Shown one piece after another: positions 55,101 to 64,000 of a DNA stretch of 64,000 bases; within the stretch, counting starts at the first letter, position 1; the number at the start of each line of letters is the position of its first letter. A model generated the notes under the pieces. It ran no database searches. It was not told the DNA's origin and saw nothing but the letters and a program-made list of their open reading frames with translations. The DNA is from Amoebophrya sp. A120 (Eukaryota; Sar; Dinophyceae; Syndiniales; Amoebophryaceae). Position numbers and translations under genes: made by a program. Location of the stretch: contig CAJINV010000011.1 in assembly GCA_905178155.1 (NCBI GenBank), forward strand, positions 2,101,503 through 2,165,502, written 5' to 3'.

Positions 55101-55920
55101 CATGCAAATTATGCATGACAAGCCGGGCAATCTTCCACACCCGGACTACATATTTGCAGTTGATACAAGGCACTGCACGAGAACTGCGACTACCTGCTGA
55201 AGAACTATTCCGCGAGGAAGGAGGAACGCGCCGGGGCGGTGGACGGACTATATCCTGAGTAAAAACGTACCCACACCAGAGTTGTAATGCAAATCTGCAT
55301 GCTGAAAATGTTTCTCATGCGGAGCCCCATGAGAAGCATTTTCTAGTCGTGTTTTGCAATTTGTCATGCTCCAATCAGCATGGTATGCTAGATCTGTGAT
55401 GCTGCTGAGCTAGCTCAAACAGCACTACACTACGAGTCCAAATTTGTCATGCAAAACAGCCAAAACTTGTGGATTTGTCTAGCCGATTCCCCATCTTGAC
55501 TATGGTGTGGGTACGTTTTTACTCAGGATAGACTACAGCAGGCCATCGCGATTCTGCGGGGCATGAAAGACCCCAGTCTGTTGCAGAAGGGGGGAAGCTA
55601 TGGATTGTAAATATGTCTGGGTCTGGAAACTTGTAATGCCAAAAGTGAATGGTAGACGCACTGCAATACGCAGCTATGCATGACAAATTTTTTGGCTGCC
55701 ATGTCTTACGTGTTCCGCATGGCAAACTGCGTTTTTCCATGACAGGTAAGAGGGCCTTTTCGCGCCTATGCAACACAGATTCTCGAGTCATGCCAGACAA
55801 GCATGACACACTTGCATTCTTCCAGACCCAGACATTTTTGCATTTGATAGAAGCGGCGTTGTGCGGGTGGAAAAACTGATGTCCCGGGCGGGGGCGGCCC
55901 TGCAACACCGGGGGAATTGA
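52133..55920 (+). CDS. Secreted coiled-coil protein, seven exons
   Basis: Seven exons (52133-53090, 53415-53554, 53821-53867, 53999-54891, 55171-55250, 55536-55598, 55855-55920) add up exactly to 749 codons with the stop. Five introns are introners and one (53868-53998) is GT-AG. A signal peptide (PVVLVAAALFLDQIGYVAA) precedes IRKVVTLLEDLAKEIEAESA and QAKLHEKMQCACKKAVPDME. Two long coiled-coil halves rich in Glu, Lys, Ala and Gln follow, separated by a Ser/Thr-rich linker. Sparse Cys residues (CACKK, KCGDM, DKCKADL, ENCDYLL) are spaced along the coil. Proteins with a secretory signal, an RKV-LL-DL start and a Cys-containing coiled coil are, to my knowledge, abundant in dinoflagellates; a role in extrusome or cell-covering matrix is a guess. 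The last exons (QQAIAILRGMKDPSLLQKGG, VEKLMSRAGAALQHRGN) are duplicated downstream. Confidence 0.85.
53091..53409. mobile_element. Family-2 introner, coiled-coil gene intron 1
   Basis: TATCAAAAGGAAAAATCCCC end, GGGGAGGGGGGATGTTTCC end, and a perfect CGAGA duplicate. Removal joins EEKLYDE to NEKARQAEV in frame. Confidence 0.94.
53555..53815. mobile_element. Family-1 introner, coiled-coil gene intron 2
   Basis: Family-1 inverted repeats with TAT/ATA termini. Flanks TGAGT/CGAGT match at four of five bases. It leaves a 47-bp exon before the conventional intron that follows. Confidence 0.92.
54892..55165. mobile_element. Family-1 introner, coiled-coil gene intron 4
   Basis: One end is intact (TGTCTGGGTCTGGAAGG); the other is diverged (CTTCCACACCCGGAC). 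Flanks CAAGA/CAAGG match at four of five bases. Confidence 0.9.
55251..55530. mobile_element. Family-4 introner, coiled-coil gene intron 5
   Basis: TATCCTGAGTAAAAACGTAC at one end and its exact complement at the other, with a perfect GACTA duplicate. The long arms look very well preserved, suggesting a young insertion. Confidence 0.95.
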
Positions 55921-56243
55921 GTTGATACAGATTGAAGGTTTCGTTTTCGTTTGCGTTGGCGCAGCCACTTCAAGTGGATCACGAAGAGCGCTGCGCTTGT
56001 ATGATTTTTGGCCCGCAGCAACAGCATTGGTTGGCGCTTTATTTTTTCCGGACAGTTTAGAGAAGCTGAAGTTCAAGTGTATGAGTTGCGGTAGCCCTAG
56101 CGCTATTTCTCACTGGCAGAAGTAAAGTGAAGATTCTAGCCTGCCGTCGCGAGACTAGCCGCGAAGGTGCTTCGATTTTTTGAGTGAATCTGGTGTTCCA
56201 AATTTGAGTGCGACTGCTGAGATTGTTGAGAACGCAGAATACA
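55536..56243. repeat. Segmental duplication, copy 1
   Basis: The last two exons and 3' flank of the coiled-coil gene. The sequence from CAGGCCATCGCGATTCTG to GAGAACGCAGAATACAT recurs at about 57440-58222 with scattered substitutions and small indels in the non-coding part. The copies differ by the presence of one introner each. Confidence 0.93.
55599..55849. mobile_element. Family-1 introner, coiled-coil gene intron 6, empty in the paralogous copy
   Basis: Family-1 ends with a perfect GAAGC duplicate. The homologous position in the downstream copy (about 57816) and its surroundings contain no element. Confidence 0.95.
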
Positions 56244-56319
56244 TCGCGATTCTGCGGGGCAAGCGCCAGCAGGAATACATTGCAGAATACATTGTCTGAA
56301 CGCAGAATACATTGCGAGA

Positions 56320-56413
56320 GCAACCTCCAGCAGGCCATCGCGATTCTGCGGGGCATGAAAGAGCCCAGTCTGTTGCAGAAACGTGCGCCGGGCGCTCCTG
56401 CCGCCAGCCAGGT
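56320..56413 (+). pseudogene. Third fragment of the duplicated exon
   Basis: A second partial copy of the penultimate exon (QQAIAILRGMKEPSLLQK) with no introner at either insertion site, preceded by short broken repeats of CGCAGAATACATTG. It is followed by unrelated sequence, so it is a dead fragment. Confidence 0.85.
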
Positions 56414-56870
56414 ACCTAGGTTAACGCATTTAGGTCATCACATTCTAGGTTACGCAGTCAGCATGCGGGCGCGCAACCTCGTGAGGACCGAGATGGGGGG
56501 ACTGACCACCATCTGTGGCCCCATCTTTGTACAAAAGGCCCCGACAACAATCGGGGCCTGTCCGTGACCAAGCCCAAGCGGTGGTCAGCGAGAGCGAGCG
56601 GGGAGGCGGCCACCCTCCCGCGGCCGCCATGCGCGCGCCCGCCAAAGCCACGTACCGTAAGGTGAAACCGTCGGCGCCGATCGCTATGTACAGGATCCGC
56701 CCTGAGCGACCGGAGCGCGGGTCAAGCCGACTCACAACCAGGACGAAAGTCTACAGAGGGACACCTCTGTGCGCCCGCACCATACCGCCCCGCACCTCTG
56801 TGCGACGGTCACAGCCCGAAACCCCCGGCTTCGGCGGGGGGCTAGTAGGGATTTAGGATGGAAGGCTGCG
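56414..56870. other. GC-rich insert inside the duplicated region
   Basis: Compositionally different sequence between the duplicate copies. It contains a hairpin (GGCCCCGACAACAATCGGGGCC-type stem at about 56532-56553) and repeated CACCTCTGTGCG motifs at about 56760-56810. Open in both directions, with no recognisable protein. It may be part of a mobile element or foreign DNA. Confidence 0.5.
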
Positions 56871-57436
56871 AAGTGCGTCTAGTGCATGAATCTGAGAACA
56901 CTAATCCGTGACAGATACAAGGATGGCCACACAGAGTGACACACAATGCGCAAGCACTATACACGAACGACACACACCAGCCGACCGTGTGCCACCTCTG
57001 TGGCACGGCTAGCTAGGGACTGCGTAGCCACCTGTTCGCACAGTTTACAAGCACGGCGATAGAGATCTAAACTGATGCAGCGACACCATACTTGCTTGCC
57101 TTCAAAATCAGGCTAGCTGCAGCGAACCTATACACTAGATGGAATGCGAATGATGTCTCACCTGTTGCAACACCCATCGAATGCACATGCTCTACTGATG
57201 CTTTTGGTCTTATTAATTTCCAAATGAGTATTTTGGTTTTGCTTTGGACCTCCGTTGGCTCTATTTGCAAAAAACGGAATGATGTTGCAAGCTATTTGCC
57301 TCCCTGCCTGCACCTGCTCGAGTGAATGACTGTTGATGGTTCTGACTTTAGACTTGTCTGTCTTACTTGTGTTTTCGCTCTCATTTGGAATGCTATCAGT
57401 GCCCTCTCGTGTGCTTATAGACTTTCTGGCCTCTAC
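56871..57436. other. No gene seen
   Basis: 570 bp of unique sequence separating the GC-rich insert from duplication copy 2. No introner and no convincing ORF. Confidence 0.5.
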
Positions 57437-57891
57437 ACCAGGCCATCGCGATTCTGCGGGGCATGAAAGACCCCAGTCTGTTTATCAAAAGGAAAAATCC
57501 CCCCTCCCCATATCAAAGCGGGATACTTCTGAAAATTTGTGATGCTGATTTGAGACCTCAAATCGTCTCTGTATTGCAAGAAGGCCAAGAGACGAAGCTG
57601 CGGCCTGAATTGCAGGGAATCTGTCATGCTGTTTCCCACTTCCTGTTGCCTCCTGTCATCCTGGAGCTGCAAGGCTTTCCCACGCTAGGCAGCACTACAG
57701 TCCGCATCTTTTGCCTTCTAGCATCACAAAGCTGATTTGTGACCACAAATCTGCATCACAGATTTCCGTTTTGATATGGGGAGGGGGCATTTTTCACTGT
57801 AATACTGTTGCAGAAGGGGGGCAGCGGCGCTGCGCGGGTGGAAAAACTGATGTCCCGGGCGGGGGCGGCCCTGCAACATCGGGGGAATTGA
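57437..57891 (+). pseudogene. Duplicated terminal exons of the coiled-coil gene
   Basis: Encodes IAILRGMKDPSLLQKGGSGA and ARVEKLMSRAGAALQHRGN with a TGA at 57889, after removal of the family-2 introner. The upstream exons are not duplicated, so this is most simply a non-functional fragment, or an alternative 3' end that would need splicing over about 2 kb. Confidence 0.8.
57483..57804. mobile_element. Family-2 introner in duplication copy 2, empty in copies 1 and 3
   Basis: TATCAAAAGGAAAAATCCCC end, GGGGAGGGGGCATTTTTC end, and a perfect CTGTT duplicate. Copy 1 reads CAGTCTGTTGCAGAAGG with a single CTGTT and no element. Confidence 0.95.
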
Positions 57892-58222
57892 GGTGATAAA
57901 GATTGAAGGTCAAGGTTTTAATATCGTTTTCGTTTGCAGCGTTGGCGCAGCCACAAGGGGATCACGAAAAGCGCTGCGCTTGTATGATTTCTTGTCCGCA
58001 GCGATGGTCGTTGGTGTGTTATTTTTTCCGGACAGTATACCAGAAGTTGAAGTTCAAGTCTATGAGTTGCGATAGCCGTAGCGCTATTTCTCAATGGCAA
58101 ATAAAGTGAAGATTCTAACCTGCCGTCGCGACACTAGCCACGAAGGTGCTTCGAATTTTTGAGTGAATCTGGTGTTCCAAATTTGAGTGCGACTACTGAG
58201 ATTGTTGAGAACGCAGAATACA

Positions 58223-58701
58223 TTCGGTTTGTTGCAGAAGCGAAATTCTACCGCCGTCGGTCTTGCATTTTCTTTCCTCAAATTTTAATTTTTGGAGTTG
58301 ATGTCGTGCAGGCTCACATAAATCACAGTTCGCTGTTGAGATGATGTGGTAATTTGCATTGCAAGAACGCAGTCAGCTTTTCAACGACAACAACCATCTT
58401 TACGGCAAAAAACTTTTCAACAGGTGCGATATCCTCATTCTCATTTATCATATAAGTACAGTACAGTAGACCCAACTCACGCATTCTTTGTGCAGTCAGA
58501 GTCAATCTTCATTTCATTTTTTTCCTCATCTTTCTCGTCATAACGCATTTGCCAAATCATGAAAACACCCAACCGCAGTTGTTTGGCTCCACCTAGTGAG
58601 AGGTCTACCTTTCGCAGAACCTAGTAGATAGCACCCATAGGTGGAAATAGAACCTGATATAAGCAGGCCAGAAAGTCTCGCCCCGTACAAGTAGTAGTAC
58701 T
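58223..58701. other. Upstream region of the m-AAA protease gene
   Basis: 480 bp, AT-rich, no coding signal. Confidence 0.5.
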
Positions 58702-62669
<3,968 letters not shown>

Positions 62670-63401
62670 AGGAATTATGGTGATCTTCACTTCAGGATAT
62701 GGATCTTCATCTTCACAACTTCAGCATTGTGATCTACAACTCTGGGAAAAAATTTTATCTACCTTCTTGAAACAATGAATCTGATATACCGTACAACTCG
62801 TTTATTAGTCTGAAACCTGGCAACCTTGATCGCACAGTAGTGCTTTCGCTTTTCGTTTTCTATCTGGTATAGCGTATAAGATTTTGTGGCAAAGAAAGTA
62901 CTAAATGTGCAGACATAATCGAGATCAAATTCTCGAAATAACCATACGTGTCGTCGTGAAGATTGTATGTATTGATATGATAAGTTGTACCCAATAACAT
63001 ATCTGTGTGGAACTAGTTAGTCGAAGATGTCTAACCGCATTTTTTAGTCCACGTCTACCCCCTTTTTGCTCTTTTGATTTCTGAAACTATACCCACGACT
63101 ACCCGACAGATTGATACGGCATCTCGCTTCCCAATCCCAAATAATGGCCCTGCGACTTTTATCGTCGATACAAGATTAGTACGCTAAACACGCGACAACA
63201 TAATGGCAGCGATCTTTTCTTGGTTAGTACCTCCCGCACGAGGCCAATGGGCGCGTTGAAACGCGCTGGCGCGTCGTAAACAGAATTACTTCTGCGGAGT
63301 AGATTTTTTTGGTTAAGGTCAAGGAAAAGCAGCCCTGCTTTCACCTAGTACCCCGTGTGACAGACCACAACTGGTGCGCACCAGCTCCCATTATCTATCT
63401 A
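62670..63401. other. Intergenic, no gene seen
   Basis: About 730 bp of AT-rich sequence downstream of the protease. Nothing recognised. Confidence 0.5.
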
Positions 63402-63566
63402 TCAGTGCGAAACGTAAACCCTACCCTTTGATTTGCCAGTGAGAGGACGATCAGCATAAAGAAAGTATCTATCCGAAAAAACGAGCAGTATAAGAAAGGC
63501 GACAACAAAAGCGACAAAGAAGTAGTACCGTTCTACAGAGCGAAGCGTGGCCACAAGGTCGTGCAT
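63402..63566 (-). CDS. Possible small membrane protein or terminal exon
   Basis: A minus-strand ORF of 54 residues from an ATG at 63566. A hydrophobic segment, YYFFVAFVVAFLILLVFSDR, is flanked by charged residues and a basic tail (TGKSKGRVYVSH). The frame stays open upstream to about 63689 without an ATG. If real it would mark a new minus-strand unit converging on the plus-strand block. Confidence 0.25.
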   Translation of the reverse strand: MHDLVATLRSVERYYFFVAFVVAFLILLVFSDRYFLYADRPLTGKSKGRVYVSH

Positions 63567-63689
63567 TTTTGGATCGATTAAGGATCTGCTCTGGAAGGTG
63601 GTGTGTTCGTCGCAACTACTCGTGGTGGGCAGATTAAATCGGAAATAAGTGTCGATCGACTCCTCGTGGAGAACTTTTGGCAAATACAA

Positions 63690-64000
63690 ACAAATGAATC
63701 AATGCTGTTCGTTTTCTTTTTTTCCTTTTCGTTCGTGAGGGATCGTTAAGCACTTCGTCGGGGGGCAGTTTAGTACGCAGGGGTACAATTTCAAGGATGA
63801 AAATTGCTATACATTTACTGATCTACTGGCTCGTCTGCTTTTATGTACTATCGACGTGCTTATCATGATCTTCGAAGACACCAGGGTGTCTGTCGTATTC
63901 GTTGCATGCGTTTGTATCGTTTCTTGCAAGAACACCTATTCGCCTTCGCAGCTTTCCCAAATCGCGTGCATTGTCGTCGTCGCGTTGCATTTACGGTTTG
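63690..64000. other. No feature seen
   Basis: The last 310 bp carry no ORF, repeat or introner that I can support. Confidence 0.5.

Larger units (their letters stand above)
57437..58222. repeat. Segmental duplication, copy 2
   Basis: Corresponds to 55540-56243. It contains a family-2 introner at 57483-57804 that copy 1 lacks, and lacks the family-1 introner that copy 1 has. The 3' flanks align through GGTGTTCCAAATTTGAGTGC and onward to CGCAGAATACAT. Confidence 0.93.

Overview
This is eukaryotic nuclear DNA from an alveolate, most likely a syndinian dinoflagellate of the Amoebophrya type. That assignment is inference. It rests on intron-bearing housekeeping genes laid out in long same-strand blocks, on a secreted coiled-coil protein of a style common in dinoflagellates, and above all on about 30 short terminal-inverted-repeat elements sitting inside exons, which match the published description of introner elements in Amoebophrya.

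Layout. 1-1940 is a GC-rich palindromic satellite. From 2.4 to 23.6 kb every supported gene is on the minus strand: a truncated ORF, an AlkB-type dioxygenase, a Ser/Gly-rich membrane or secreted protein, a C2-domain protein, proteasome subunit beta-7 (PSMB4), a large CBS-domain protein resembling AMPK gamma/SNF4, and an unrecognised 502-residue protein. 23.6-26.5 kb is a divergent strand-switch zone with compositionally odd GC-rich and AT-rich blocks. From 26.5 to 62.7 kb every supported gene is on the plus strand: an alpha/beta hydrolase, tRNA-dihydrouridine synthase DUS1, a very large disordered protein, NOB1, a mitochondrial acyl-carrier-like protein, a WBP2-like GRAM protein, a catalytic-domain-only MTHFR, a methyltransferase, a small membrane protein, the secreted coiled-coil protein (followed by duplicated 3' fragments), and a mitochondrial m-AAA protease (FtsH/AFG3 type). 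The genes do not form one pathway; they are dispersed housekeeping genes.

Two intron classes coexist. Conventional GT-AG introns occur in PSMB4, NOB1, the hydrolase and the protease. Alongside them are 29 complete elements of about 160-325 bp that begin TAT, end ATA, carry inverted repeats from at least nine sequence families, and are flanked by a 5-bp direct repeat (19 perfect and 8 with one mismatch, by my reading). Removing each element plus one copy of the 5-bp repeat gives a single continuous reading frame in eight genes whose lengths I added by hand. A local segmental duplication at 55.5-58.2 kb preserves reciprocal filled and empty sites for two of these elements, which is direct evidence that they insert into exons.

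Coordinates were counted by eye. Exon boundaries were checked by frame arithmetic where stated and are approximate elsewhere.
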